64,000 bases of DNA from Moorena producens 3L (GTDB taxonomy: Bacteria; Cyanobacteriota; Cyanobacteriia; Cyanobacteriales; Coleofasciculaceae), in the NCBI RefSeq assembly GCF_000211815.1, contig NZ_GL890969.1, forward strand, positions 33,427-97,426, in the 5' to 3' direction. Position numbers and translations under genes: made by a program. The notes below the pieces were generated by a model. The model had not been told where the DNA came from. It was given only the letters and a program-made list of their open reading frames with translations, and made no database searches. This document shows positions 16,116-25,657 of the stretch, piece after piece; the first letter of the stretch is position 1; each line of letters begins with the position of its first letter.

Positions 16116-18105
16116 CCTGTTCTGAGTAGAAGTAACCCGATTCCACGGTTGTCCGATGTTTTGCTGGGTCATAATTTAGCAAATACTGTTGTGCGATCGC
16201 ATCAGCGTCTCGTAATTGTTTAGCTTCGACCTTACCAATTTCGGTATCTGTAGACAGCAGAATCACCTGATGGGAGGCGGCGGGGAAGTAACGTTCCACT
16301 AGGTTGCTACGATGGGATGAGTCCAATCGTCCGAGGGGGGTATCAATGGCTACGGGTAGATTACGTCCAGAAACACGGGCGAGTCCCCACAATAATGCGA
16401 TCGCTAATAATTGCTTTTCCCCAGCGGATAGACGATGTTTCGGTACAAGTTTTCCTTGTAGGTCGTACAGGGATAAGCTGAAGTTGTTGGTGTCGATGGC
16501 AACTCGATGGACTAGGTCAGATTTATGGAGGAGATAGAGGAAGCATTCGGTTACCTCATGCTCTAATTTATTCAGTTTTCTTAGAGTTAACTGTTCCCGG
16601 AAAACCTTAAGGCTCTGTTGGACTTTAGCAGATGCTGTAAGCATATGCTGATCATTTTTGCGGTCAATGGTTTCTTCACCATACCTGGCTAAGTCTTTTT
16701 TAGTTTGTGCGATCGCATATCCTAATTTATCGCAGCGGCGTTTGGCGATTTCGTAAGCTGCTTGAGCTTGAGCCAATTCCGTTTGTGCCTGTTTTAGTGC
16801 ATCTTCGAGTTCTTGATAGGATTCCGGAGGAGCAGCTGTTGCTAGTTGTCTTTTAGTGGCATTAATATCTGCTTCCAGATTTTGGCGCTTAACTAATTGC
16901 TCTTCAGCTAATTGCTTTTGAGTTGGTTGGTAGTAAGTCAGGAGATTAGTTAGGGAATGAAACATTTCTTCCTCAGCTCCTAACCAAGCGTCTTTACCCT
17001 CTCCAGCCTCTTGCTCTATTTGTTGATTTTCTTTTCCCAAGAACGCTTTAATTTTATCAAATTTTTTAGCAGGCAACTTCAGAGCAGTCAATAAATCTAT
17101 CAGACGTTGATCACGCTGTTGTAAAATATCTCTAGCTAGTTTTGCCTGTGATGCCCGCGATTCTTTTTCTGCTTGAGCTTGAGCTTGGGTGAGTAGGGGT
17201 TCAATTAACGATAGAGGCAAAATACCAGCTGCTAATTCCCTCATCTGTTCACGAATTTGTTCAGCTTTAGTATTGTAGTTATGGAGTTGACTCTCTAGTT
17301 GGTTCCGTTGGGCTGCAATTTTGCCACCATCACAGACAAATTTATCAAACGCTTGTTGCTGTTTTTCTCTGGTTTGTTCTAGCTGCTCTTGAGTAATCGC
17401 TAACTCTTGTTTAGCTAGTTCATAGTCTGATTGTTGAGAGGAGAGCTTTTTTTCGATATCTTCTAAATTAGACAGTTGCTGTTGATTCGCCATAGATTTA
17501 CGTTTGCGCGTCACTAAAATATCAAGGTCAATGGCTAAGCGGTCAGCAAGTTCTAGACCAAGTAATGATCGAATCGCTTCCACAACAACCGGGGGTGGTG
17601 CTTCCACTTCTGCTAGTTCTTTAACCTGTTCCCCATCAAAAAGAAATAGGTTTGATATTCCTAAGGGCAAGAGATTTTCAATGTACTCGTCCCAAGTATT
17701 GGTTAGGGCAGAATCCAGCCAGTCTCCCTCTAAAATGCCTAAGTTATCCTTACCATCTTTCGGTTTTTTTGTCCAATTGCGTACAATCCGATACTCCATG
17801 GGCTGGTCGTTCTCGATATGTTCAAAAACTAATTCCACTCGGGTGTTGTCAATAGGTAAGGCATTGCGATTGACTGACTGAGTTAGAAAGTCGCTATAAC
17901 TCAAATTGCCACGGGTGGAACATTGAGCGCGGTGTCCATATAAAGCCAGACGAATCGCATCCATCATAGTGGTTTTGCCACCACCATTCATACCACCGAC
18001 TAGAATAATAGGTCGAGAGTTATCATCCCTTTTTGGACAGAGATTGATTACCTGACGCCCGAGATAGGGTCCAAAGTTTTCTAGGACAAGTTCAAGGAAA
18101 ATCAC
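16105..18105 (-). CDS. dndD: DNA sulfur modification ATPase DndD
   Basis: About 666 residues from a GTG at 18105 that gives VIFLELVLENFGPYLGRQ, the usual DndD N-terminus; an ATG 54 bp upstream adds an atypical hydrophobic leader. It is SMC/Rad50-like. The Walker A GGMNGGGKTT is near residue 40. Long central coiled coils (EDIEKKLSSQQSDYELAKQE and others) follow. The ABC signature LSAGEKQLLAIALLWGLARV and the Walker B region AIDTPLGRLD lie near the C-terminus. DndD hydrolyses ATP during phosphorothioate insertion with DndC and DndE. It lies downstream of dndC with a DUF924 gene between them. Confidence 0.92.
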   Translation of the reverse strand: MIFLELVLENFGPYLGRQVINLCPKRDDNSRPIILVGGMNGGGKTTMMDAIRLALYGHRAQCSTRGNLSYSDFLTQSVNRNALPIDNTRVELVFEHIENDQPMEYRIVRNWTKKPKDGKDNLGILEGDWLDSALTNTWDEYIENLLPLGISNLFLFDGEQVKELAEVEAPPPVVVEAIRSLLGLELADRLAIDLDILVTRKRKSMANQQQLSNLEDIEKKLSSQQSDYELAKQELAITQEQLEQTREKQQQAFDKFVCDGGKIAAQRNQLESQLHNYNTKAEQIREQMRELAAGILPLSLIEPLLTQAQAQAEKESRASQAKLARDILQQRDQRLIDLLTALKLPAKKFDKIKAFLGKENQQIEQEAGEGKDAWLGAEEEMFHSLTNLLTYYQPTQKQLAEEQLVKRQNLEADINATKRQLATAAPPESYQELEDALKQAQTELAQAQAAYEIAKRRCDKLGYAIAQTKKDLARYGEETIDRKNDQHMLTASAKVQQSLKVFREQLTLRKLNKLEHEVTECFLYLLHKSDLVHRVAIDTNNFSLSLYDLQGKLVPKHRLSAGEKQLLAIALLWGLARVSGRNLPVAIDTPLGRLDSSHRSNLVERYFPAASHQVILLSTDTEIGKVEAKQLRDADAIAQQYLLNYDPAKHRTTVESGYFYSEQVTA

Positions 18106-18345
18106 CAGTTTCTCAAGTACGAAGTTGATTACAAAGTTTATACATAGATCGAGAACCACAAAATAATAACTGTTTATTGGCCTTTATAGCATTTTTTCAA
18201 TAGGTGAGGTACCTTTGGAATTATAGAGATTAGGTAATAGGGAACATAGAAAAAATCCTGTGTACCTCATAACTATGATAAACGCTATATTTGCTGTTAA
18301 TCGTCGAAAGTGAAACCGTTCAGAGTTAACGTTCGATAATTAACC

Positions 18346-18933
18346 CTAAAATGATGAACCGGGCAGCTTTATAAATTCCTCCTCTTCTGGAGTATTAATC
18401 CGACCAAGGATTTTATTACGATGGGGAAAGCGACCAAAACGTTCAATCACTTCTAGATGACGATAGGCATAATTAATTGTACTGGCACTATCGGGATCAT
18501 CCTTAAGAGTCGAGAATAATTCAACACAGTAGCGCTGATGTTCGAGATTTTCGCTATGCTCAAAGGGTAAGTAGATAAACCACCGCTGAACTGGTAAGAG
18601 TTCTTTGTCAAAGCCTCGATCAACAGCATACTGGGCAGTAGACAAGGCTTTGGAGTCAGTGGCAAAAGCTTGGGGTTGACCCCGAAACATATTACGAGGA
18701 AACTGATCGAATAGGATAATTAGCGCTAGGCAGCTATAGGGTGATGTTTGCCAGTTATCTAACTCCCCAGCCACCGCTTGTTGATAGATGTCGAGGAAAC
18801 GCGATCGCATTTCTTGGTCAAAGTCTGGATTCTTAGTAAACCAGACTTTGCGGGATTTACCATAATCTGCGTCATCCGGCTTACCAAACCAAAAATTTAA
18901 TATCTGATTAGATCTATCCAAAGCCTTGATCAT
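18346..18933 (-). CDS. DUF924 family protein
   Basis: A 195-residue protein with the DUF924 pattern: ILNFWFGKPDD near the N-terminus, KVWFTKNPDFDQEM, LALIILFDQFPRNMFRG and a C-terminal GRFPHRNKILGR. The family is an all-helical TPR-like fold of unknown function. It is inserted between dndC (22 bp upstream) and dndD (240 bp downstream) on the same strand, so it is probably co-transcribed with them. It is not a known phosphorothioation component. Confidence 0.85.
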   Translation of the reverse strand: MIKALDRSNQILNFWFGKPDDADYGKSRKVWFTKNPDFDQEMRSRFLDIYQQAVAGELDNWQTSPYSCLALIILFDQFPRNMFRGQPQAFATDSKALSTAQYAVDRGFDKELLPVQRWFIYLPFEHSENLEHQRYCVELFSTLKDDPDSASTINYAYRHLEVIERFGRFPHRNKILGRINTPEEEEFIKLPGSSF

Positions 18934-18954
18934 AAGTTACTCTAGTTTGAATGA

Positions 18955-20505
18955 TTACGAATTGTGGACTGGAAATTTCAAGTTTGCCCAAGCCAGCTGC
19001 TTGACAGTGTCAACATCCCCTTCATCAGCAGCTGTTTTTAAATCTCGTTTCAAGTGAGCATTAGCGATCGCATCTTCTTTAGACCGAGAACTAGTGTCAA
19101 AGCACCGCTCCAAAGCCTCATAGATCCCAATACGACGAGACCTAGTCACATACTGGCGTTCTGTGTCTAGCAGTTTTGCCATTAGTTCGAGATGCATAGC
19201 ATCATTGTCACAGATTTCTTCTAAGACCTGCCACTCATCACCACCAAGCAAACGATTTTCAGCGCCAGGACGGATGTCTTTGAAGGGTTCGCCAGTAACT
19301 TCTTCATAGATGCGGGGCAAACTATCATCAAATTCGTGTTTTTCTTCTAGCCAGATGCGACGAATCTCACTAAGTTCCTCTTTACTAATCAACGTGATGT
19401 CCCCCATATTTTCTGGACAATTCTGACGAACGTCAGTTTCAACAGTAAGCAATCTCCTCAGCCAATACTCCCGTGCTTCTTTGGTATAAGGACCAGGAAT
19501 CGGCTCAACAGATATTTGTCCATCTAAATTCCGTTCATACAGTTGGACATTACCATTGCTACGTCTAAAATCTCGTCGCTCACGGTTTTCTCCAGGCTCC
19601 AACTCCTTGCGCAAATCCAGTAGAGGTTCCAGCCATTCCTTTTCTTCGTCATTATCAATCATTGCTGTCAGGGATTTATCCTGACTCACCAGTGTACAAA
19701 CCCAGCAACCAAAACGAGAGCTACCACAACTAGGAGTAGAGGTATCCACAACTAATGGACATTCGTTATCAGCACTAGCCCCTCGATACATAGCAAATAA
19801 GTCTTTATTGCTGTATTCCCAGGGGTTTTGCCATTGCATGAGATAGAGCCAAACCTCATCATTTTGCCAATCTTCAATGGGGCTATAAACCAAGGAGTTT
19901 GGTAAATTCATATTAGGAGTTAGACGAGCACGTACTCGTTTAGCTTCCATTTTTTTCATCCGTCTTGCCCGTTGTTGGCTTTCAGCTTTGCGAGTGCCTA
20001 AAACAACAATAGCCTCTCCACTAGATCGGATAACATTCCGAATAAAACGGTTAGAGGGTTTAATTTTCAAACGTTCAGTACACCAGCGAAATTTACCCCG
20101 TGGAGCTGGGTAACCTTTACCAATTAAACTTACCCAGTAGGTTTCTTTAACCTCCGGTTGTAAGAGATGGGGTTCAAAGGGCAATCCTTGAGCTTCAGCT
20201 GCCAACTTAATCTGTTTTAGGGAATTGCGAACCCAAGCTGAAACAATGGGATTCTCTACTAACGTGTCTGTAGTGATGACATAGATAGTCTTAGTTCGCT
20301 GTTCTGGTGGCAGAGCTGCGATCGCATTCCATACCAGCTGTAGAGTTGCGGTGCTATCCTTGCCACCACTATACCCTATAACCCAGGGAATTGCATCCAA
20401 GCAGTATAACTGTTGAATTTCAGTGGTTAGAGCAGTAATCTCTTCCACCAGCTCAGCCACAGTGCGATTTTTTGGCTTATTTTCTGAGAGTTTGACCTGA
20501 TTCAT
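18955..20505 (-). CDS. dndC: DNA phosphorothioation protein DndC
   Basis: A 516-residue PAPS-reductase-like ATP pyrophosphatase. The PP-loop SGGKDS is at residues 46-51. A cysteine cluster for an iron-sulfur centre lies in CPLVV...SCGSSRFGCWVC (about 255-280). DndC activates the DNA backbone or sulfur transfer in phosphorothioate modification, receiving sulfur from a cysteine desulfurase (DndA or IscS). No dndA is in the window, so a housekeeping desulfurase is the likely donor (inference). The start ATG is in a normal family position. dndB is divergent across a 700-bp repeat-filled region. Confidence 0.93.
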   Translation of the reverse strand: MNQVKLSENKPKNRTVAELVEEITALTTEIQQLYCLDAIPWVIGYSGGKDSTATLQLVWNAIAALPPEQRTKTIYVITTDTLVENPIVSAWVRNSLKQIKLAAEAQGLPFEPHLLQPEVKETYWVSLIGKGYPAPRGKFRWCTERLKIKPSNRFIRNVIRSSGEAIVVLGTRKAESQQRARRMKKMEAKRVRARLTPNMNLPNSLVYSPIEDWQNDEVWLYLMQWQNPWEYSNKDLFAMYRGASADNECPLVVDTSTPSCGSSRFGCWVCTLVSQDKSLTAMIDNDEEKEWLEPLLDLRKELEPGENRERRDFRRSNGNVQLYERNLDGQISVEPIPGPYTKEAREYWLRRLLTVETDVRQNCPENMGDITLISKEELSEIRRIWLEEKHEFDDSLPRIYEEVTGEPFKDIRPGAENRLLGGDEWQVLEEICDNDAMHLELMAKLLDTERQYVTRSRRIGIYEALERCFDTSSRSKEDAIANAHLKRDLKTAADEGDVDTVKQLAWANLKFPVHNS

Positions 20506-21207
20506 CTGACTTCACGGGAGTAGGGAAACCCCCTCTAGGCAAGAGCGGGGTGCTGACTCTCTGCTAAGACAAGGCTTGACAGATTAGTCCTTTTTTCGAG
20601 CTTATCCCAAGTTTTGAATAAAATTTCTTGACAGTGGATCTAACGTTTTTCTTCCTAAAATGGTATGATTAATAGTTTTACTCTATCGAAGCCCGAGTAT
20701 AGGGAAATAAGCTAATTTGATCCTTAAAAACTTGTGCTAGTCTTAAAAATATTTATCGTAAGCATATGCGCTACGCGCACGCTACGCGAACAGCCATCAG
20801 CGGTCAGCCGTCAGCTAAAGGCTCATGCTACGGGAACAGCTTATAGCAATTCTCTATGCCATGAGGTACAAAGGGATCCCCCTAAATCCCCCTTATCAAG
20901 GGGGACTTTGAGGTTGAAAAGCGTACCTCATAAATCCTAGAAACGCTATATTTTATTCAAAAGCACCGATTGCGCTACGGGCACGCTGTGCGAACAGTAG
21001 CGTGGCACAGGCTTCGACGCTGGGAGGTAGCGCATTAGCTGATAGCTGATAGCTGATAGCTGATAGCTAAATGCTGATAGCTGATAGCTGATAGCTGATA
21101 GCTGATAGCTAAATGCTGATAGCTGATAGCTGATAGCTGATAGCTGATAGCTGAATGCTTACTATTTATCGATAGCTTCTACAACGCAGCATTATGGGTT
21201 TAAAACT
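20506..21207. repeat. dndC-dndB divergent intergenic region, repeat-filled
   Basis: Repeats of the GCTACGCGAACAGCC type occur near 20765-20800 and 20970-21010. GCCATCAGCGGTCAGCC-like units lie near 20792. About 15 near-tandem copies of GCTGATAG(CT), sometimes AAATGCTGATAG, run from 21036 to 21160. The segment AAATCCCCCTTATCAAGGGG near 20883 is a palindrome seen widely in such genomes. The promoters of both dnd transcription units must be here, but repeats obscure them. Confidence 0.65.
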
Positions 21208-22809
21208 ATGGTGATCAAAAGTGCAAATCATCCCAATGACCTGGCCAAGCAAATTCTTGAACAAGAAAACCAAGATCGACAGGCGCTGGCGTTATTGCTC
21301 GATAGGCATCTGGCTAGAAACGATCAAATCTTGGTGCAGAAAACTCACATGGGCACTACAGAGGCATTTATTGGCTCAGTCACTCTGGAATGGTTAGCGA
21401 TTCGGGTTCGCTACGCTTCCCAACTGCCGCTATTTCAGCAAAAGTTTGATCAACAAACGAACAATATCGTCAGAGATGCCGATACTATAGAAGCGCTTCA
21501 GCAGCGTCCTCTTGATTGGTCACGTCAAGCTGCTCTGGCTCAATATCTAGCAGCCCGCAAAACTCACAAGTTTCCCCCAGTCCTGGTAGTGCTTAGCTCT
21601 GGCTGGGTAGATAATGCCCAGGCTGCTCACTGGGATAAGAATCAACGCGCTCTCCAGTCGGCAGCTGAGTTCACCAGTTTAGATAAAGATGGCACAGTCG
21701 GACTGCTTGATGTTTCAGACCATGTTTCAATTTTTGCCTTAGACGGTCAGCATCGACTGATGGGAATCCAGGCTCTGATGGAATTGATTAAAATCGGTAC
21801 GCTCCAGAAATATAGCAAAGGCAAAAAGCCAATCGGCTCCCTGATTACAGTTGATGACTTGATGGAGGAGTATCACATCTCGCCAGGTTATCTGCAAAGT
21901 CTAGCCACAGAAAAAATTGGTATTGAGTTCATTCCTGCTGTGGTTCAGGGAGAAACTCGTGAAGAAGCACGGCGACGCATCCGCTCGATCTTTGCTCACG
22001 TTAACCTGATGGCAGTAAGGTTGAGCAAAGGACAACTAGCGTTGCTCAATGAAGACGATGGCTTCTCAATCGTTGCTAGAAAAATTGCCATGAGTCATCC
22101 TCTGCTGAGGGAGATGGAAAATCGTAATCCTCGGGTTAATTGGGATAGTGCTACGGTTTCAGCTAAGTCAACAGTCTTGACTACTTTACAAGCTCTCAAA
22201 CATATATCTGAGCTGTATTTGGGCTACCAATTCCCTCACTGGAAACCTTGTGAGAAAGGTCTAATTCCCATGCGTCCTGAAGATGAAGAGCTAGAGATGG
22301 GAACTAAGACATTGACAGAGCTTTTCGACTATCTAGCTAGTTTACCCAGCTATCAAAAGCTCGAACATGGAAAAGAAACACCTCAACTGCGTCGGTTTAA
22401 CCATGAAAGGGGTGGAGGAGAAGGAAACATGCTATTCCGTCCAGTAGGACAAATCGCCCTAGTTCAAGCTTTGGGTATTCTAGTATTTAACCAGGATTTC
22501 TCTCTCAAAACCATCTTCGAGAAACTTCAAAAATACGATGGTTCGGGTGGCTTTAGTCAGATAGATCACCCACAATCCCCTTGGTACGGCATTTTGTATG
22601 AGCCAAATCGAAAGCGAGTACTAGTTTCTGGACGAGAGTTAGCCTGCAAAGTGATGTTATATCTTTTGGGTGGTGTTACAGAGCGTATGGAACGTGCTCA
22701 ACTGCGCATAGCTGTAGCTAATGCCAGGAGTGTTAGCAAAGATCAAGCGATCAGCTTTGAGGGCAAGTTTGTGAAACCGAAGGAGGTAGGATTACCACCT
22801 CAGTTGTAA
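21208..22809 (+). CDS. dndB: DNA sulfur modification protein DndB (DGQHR domain)
   Basis: A 533-residue protein whose DGQHR motif (residues 179-183, within FALDGQHRLMG) defines the DndB/DGQHR family. Conserved surrounding segments include AAHWDKNQRALQ, FAHVNLMAVRLSKGQLALLNEDDG, and a C-terminal SWYGILYEPN-like region (SPWYGILYEPNRKRV). DndB represses dnd genes and tunes modification sites in other bacteria, and it is dispensable for modification itself. It is divergent from dndCD, suited to autoregulation of the shared region. The frame is intact. Confidence 0.9.
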   Translation: MVIKSANHPNDLAKQILEQENQDRQALALLLDRHLARNDQILVQKTHMGTTEAFIGSVTLEWLAIRVRYASQLPLFQQKFDQQTNNIVRDADTIEALQQRPLDWSRQAALAQYLAARKTHKFPPVLVVLSSGWVDNAQAAHWDKNQRALQSAAEFTSLDKDGTVGLLDVSDHVSIFALDGQHRLMGIQALMELIKIGTLQKYSKGKKPIGSLITVDDLMEEYHISPGYLQSLATEKIGIEFIPAVVQGETREEARRRIRSIFAHVNLMAVRLSKGQLALLNEDDGFSIVARKIAMSHPLLREMENRNPRVNWDSATVSAKSTVLTTLQALKHISELYLGYQFPHWKPCEKGLIPMRPEDEELEMGTKTLTELFDYLASLPSYQKLEHGKETPQLRRFNHERGGGEGNMLFRPVGQIALVQALGILVFNQDFSLKTIFEKLQKYDGSGGFSQIDHPQSPWYGILYEPNRKRVLVSGRELACKVMLYLLGGVTERMERAQLRIAVANARSVSKDQAISFEGKFVKPKEVGLPPQL

Positions 22810-23567
22810 CGGAATTACTAGACTTCTTGCAGAAGTCGGGAACAGGGAACAGCGATGCAGCGCGGTCTTGGGGGTTTCCCCCATGAGCGACTGCATCAAG
22901 ACGGGAACAGGGAACAGTGGACAAGAATTGACCCAAAGCGATGCAGAGGTGCGACCCGTGGCGAATTTAATTCGCCTACGGAAAGCGCACCATTACGGTC
23001 TTGGGGAGGCAGCGCGGTCTTGGGGGTTCCCCCCATGAGCGACTGCCGTGGTTTCCCCCAGGAGCGACTGCATCAAGAACACTATCAGAACAATACTTTT
23101 GCAAGAGGTCTACTAAAATTAGCAATTACATCCCTGACAAATCCATTGCCGGGTGCATCTCATATTTGCTATTTGACCTGATGGGTGGAACGGGCATCAG
23201 GGGTGGAACGAGCATCAGGGGTGGAACCGGCATCTTGCCCGTTTCAATTCCCGGGCAGCAACCCAACACTGCTGAAGAGGCAGAAAATCACGGCGAGCTC
23301 TTGGGTGGTGCGTTACGGGCAGCAACCTAACACTGGCGCTCGGTGTTGAACATGATGGCAAGCCCGCCCCTAACGCACCCTACTGGACTGGCACAGCTAA
23401 AATAGTGCAATAGCTTTTTCAGCTAAACCCTTGTTAAAACTAGATCATGGTATTTTTATAAAGCAACATTTAAGGTGTGCCAGTCCACTACGCACCTACT
23501 GATTGCTGACAGCTGACGGCTGACAGCTGACGGCTGACGGCTGATAGCTGATAGCTGAATGCTGACA
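22810..23567. repeat. Repeat block downstream of dndB
   Basis: A 7-bp hairpin (22821-22827 with 22831-22837) follows the dndB stop. Then come units of GCAGCGCGGTCTTGGGG and CCCCCATGAGCGACTGC at 22855-23075, the GAGGTGCGACCCGTGGCG / GAAAGCGCACC block at 22945-22993, three GGGTGGAAC(C/G)(A/G)GCATC units at 23180-23235, and GCTGACGGCTGACAG iterations near 23500-23560. Frames that run through it are made of repeat translation, so no gene is called. Confidence 0.6.
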
Positions 23568-24047
23568 TTACAAAAATCGACTCAAATCAAACTCCTGTTG
23601 CTCATTTTCTATAGATTCTTTCTTCTTATACCTATCAGTATTTAAAATTAACAAAAGTCGCTCGGAATAGTCTACTGCTCCCCGCAACTCATTGCGCAAA
23701 ATATCAAGCCCTCCATTGGCATACTCCTCAAAAATATAGATGCGTTTTTCCTCAGACTCTTTATCGATAGAAGAGAGAATTTTAGTATCTTTAATCTCAG
23801 CGATCGCAATTAATTTAATTACTACCTCATATCCCCTTGAGACAAAAATTTCCAATCCAATCGGACCAGGTTCTCGTTTAGAAATTACCTTCAGGGGCGA
23901 TCGCTTTTTACGCTTTACTCCTAAAGCAGCTGCAAACACCATCACATCAGCATAAGTCTGAAACGGTCCGGTTTTTCCATCGGAAGCGGTTAGGTCTTTC
24001 ACCAAAGCCGCCTTATCTTTAGCAACCCTGATTCTGTTTCCAGCCAT
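23568..24047 (-). CDS. DNA phosphorothioation-associated protein 4-like, copy 1
   Basis: 159 residues from ATG 24047 (MAGNRIRVAKDKAALV). The longer frame to 24164 adds 39 residues encoded by a transposon end, and the second copy at 26845-27324 starts at exactly MAGNRIRV, so I use that start. The protein has FQTYADVMVFAAALGVKRKK, ISKREPGPIGLEIFVSRGY, and a C-terminal LRNELRGAVDYSERLL, which I recognise as the small protein family associated with dnd clusters in cyanobacteria. Its biochemical role is unknown. Its DNA is nearly identical to copy 2. An IS605-type remnant is inserted in its leader, about 20 bp upstream of the start. Confidence 0.65.
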   Translation of the reverse strand: MAGNRIRVAKDKAALVKDLTASDGKTGPFQTYADVMVFAAALGVKRKKRSPLKVISKREPGPIGLEIFVSRGYEVVIKLIAIAEIKDTKILSSIDKESEEKRIYIFEEYANGGLDILRNELRGAVDYSERLLLILNTDRYKKKESIENEQQEFDLSRFL

Positions 24048-24309
24048 TGTCTTGGTGTCTAGTTTTATTGACACTCCCCGGTCTAAAGACACGGGGATTC
24101 TTAGTTCAACGAGCTGCCTTAAACCGCTATATCTTAATTTTTGACGTCGCCAAAAATTAAGCAATACTTAAACCGAAAACCCGTCAAGACCAAGAATTCA
24201 GTTCAATTTACAGCAGACCCAGCGGGCAATTCTTCCTAAGCGTTTAGCGAATTACTGGGAGTGCCTTAAAAAGTCTGTTTCCTCCCTTTTCACTCGGTTT
24301 CGGCGTGCC

Positions 24310-24416
24310 GGAGACGAAACCTTAGAAGAGTGGAGCCTTAATCAAAAAGGTTAAAACTTTTTACTCATAGCCGACTAACTATAAAGGCTCCACTCTTCTT
24401 ACGGTAACTTCTAACC
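24310..24416 (+). mobile_element. SLE copy 2 (inside IS605-type remnant)
   Basis: GGAGACGAAACCTT is followed by a perfect 16-bp stem (24324-24339 AGAAGAGTGGAGCCTT with 24384-24399) and then TTACGGTAACTTCTAACC. Compared with copy 1, the stem differs at several positions, with matching changes on the other arm. The homologous position in the 3.4-kb remnant (GTGGGGCACACGG) lacks it. Confidence 0.75.
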
Positions 24417-24597
24417 CCGCCGTACCGTTCTTTTCTCAAAATGTGCAAAGTAATGGTTCACACACCAACGGTTGATTGATGCTTGGGTTTTTAAGGAGGA
24501 CTTTCCCTACCCTCCGGGCATTACTACTTTCAGGTCATGCAGTGGCGGGTCTCTCTCCCGGTTGCGCCTCGGTTTTTCAGCCTGTACCCATATTTAA

Positions 24598-24626
24598 AGT
24601 ATACTCTAGTGCTAGACAATCGTCAA
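24598..24626 (-). promoter_or_regulatory. Sigma70-like promoter within the IS605 remnant
   Basis: On the minus strand TTGACG (24621-24626) is followed 17 bp later by TATACT (24598-24603). It points toward the omega-RNA-like 3' region and, beyond it, the dnd-associated gene at 24047. Confidence 0.5.
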
Positions 24627-24699
24627 CAGGCGGCGCTATTGCCGCTATTCCCTTTCATCCCCGCTCGCTTTGTGACGGGGTTTTCAGCGGTTAGACTTC

Positions 24700-25417
24700 T
24701 ATAAATCTTATGCACAAGGCTAAGCGCAAAAAGCTTAACGTGTGCTAGTCCATTTATTATAGCAATTCTACGACTTGTGAGGTACAAATATCTGAGGTGC
24801 GACCCGTGGCGAATTTAATTCTTAATACGGAAAGCGCACCTAAGGTTTTAGGGAGCAGGGACTTCGGAGCAGGAAGCAGGGAGCCTCGGAGCAGGTAAGA
24901 GAGAAGAGGCAAGAGCCAATAGTCAAACCATTCTGTGTACCTCATGAGTCCTAGAAACGCTTTATACCTTATCGGCGTTGCTGATTCTGGGTATGGTTTC
25001 GCCCCCCTAGCGCCCCAATTTTGATGCTGTTGGCGAAATATAAGTTAACATCAATCAGCCGGATTAAGCCATAGTAAGCGTTAAAAAACTATCAGACATT
25101 TTCAGGGCTGATCACGGAATACCAAGTCTGTAAGTATTCAGCCGTCAGCCGTCAGCCGTCAGCTAAAAGCTCACGCTACTTGAGGTGCCGTCAGCTGAAG
25201 TAACTCAGCATTATTCCAATGCTTACCTGTTTTCTTCAAAAGCACCTCAAGAAGCGTGCGCGTAGCGCATTAGCTGATAGCTGATTGCTGACGGCTGAAT
25301 GCTTACCCAAGTCAATAAGCCGGTTTAGTCTAGTAACGCCTACAGCTTCCGTTGCCTCAACCCAACCTACCCCATGTACTCAAGTCAGTCAACCAGGGCT
25401 ATTTGCCTGTGCCACCT
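24700..25417. other. Intergenic repeat region, original leader of dnd-associated copy 1
   Basis: 24700-24765 matches the leader of copy 2 (CTTATGCACAA, AAGCGCAAAAAGC, and a minus-strand TATAAT). Beyond that are the GAGGTGCGACCCGTGGCG...AAGCGCACC block (24793-24841), AGGGAGCAGG iterations near 24850-24890, CAGCCGTCAGCCGTCAGC near 25140, and GCTGATAGCTGATTGCTGACGG near 25270. No gene is seen. Confidence 0.5.
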
Positions 25418-25622
25418 ATTACCCATTACCTATTACCCATTACCTATTACCCATTACCTATTACCTATTACCCATTACCTATTACCCATTACCCATTACC
25501 CATTAACCATTACCCATTACCCATTACCTATTACCCATTACCTATTACCTATTACCCATTACCTATTACCCATTACCTATTACCCATTACCCATTACCCA
25601 TTACCCATTACCTATTACCCAA
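25418..25622. repeat. Heptanucleotide tandem array (CCATTAC/CTATTAC)
   Basis: About 29 consecutive 7-bp units alternate between CCATTAC and CTATTAC with few exceptions (one CCATTAA). This is a short tandemly repeated repetitive (STRR-like) sequence, as known in filamentous cyanobacteria. All three frames stay open through it, so the open frames over it are artefacts. It ends about 36 bp before the Rpn-type nuclease gene and could affect its expression by length changes (inference). Confidence 0.9.
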
Positions 25623-25657
25623 GCTAAAATATATGTAGTCATACCAGCACACCAACC

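Larger units (their letters stand above)
24068..24699 (-). mobile_element. IS200/IS605-type remnant inserted upstream of dnd-associated gene
   Basis: The left end is a hairpin (CCCCGTC...CGGGG region, 24660-24680). The right end is ACTAAGAATCCCCGT, a hairpin and GAGTGTCAA, read on the minus strand and ending at 24068. No full transposase frame remains. Exact limits come from comparison with copy 2 of the neighbouring gene, which shares leader sequence TAAATCTTATGCACAA on one side and TTTTA/CTAG on the other without the insert. No target duplication is seen, as expected for this superfamily. An SLE lies inside (24310-24416). Confidence 0.65.

Noticed and set aside
20628..20669. Promoter TTGACA with TATGAT between dndC and dndB
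   Set aside because: The spacing between the two hexamers is about 30 bp, far from the usual 16-18.
22855..23330. Overlapping frames of ~108 codons downstream of dndB
   Set aside because: They consist of intergenic repeat units without a ribosome site or recognisable protein.
24048..24164. N-terminal extension of the dnd-associated gene
   Set aside because: It encodes the right end of an inserted transposon remnant; the second gene copy starts at the internal Met.
25418..25622. CRISPR-like array
   Set aside because: The unit is 7 bp with no spacers and no cas genes nearby; it is a simple tandem repeat.
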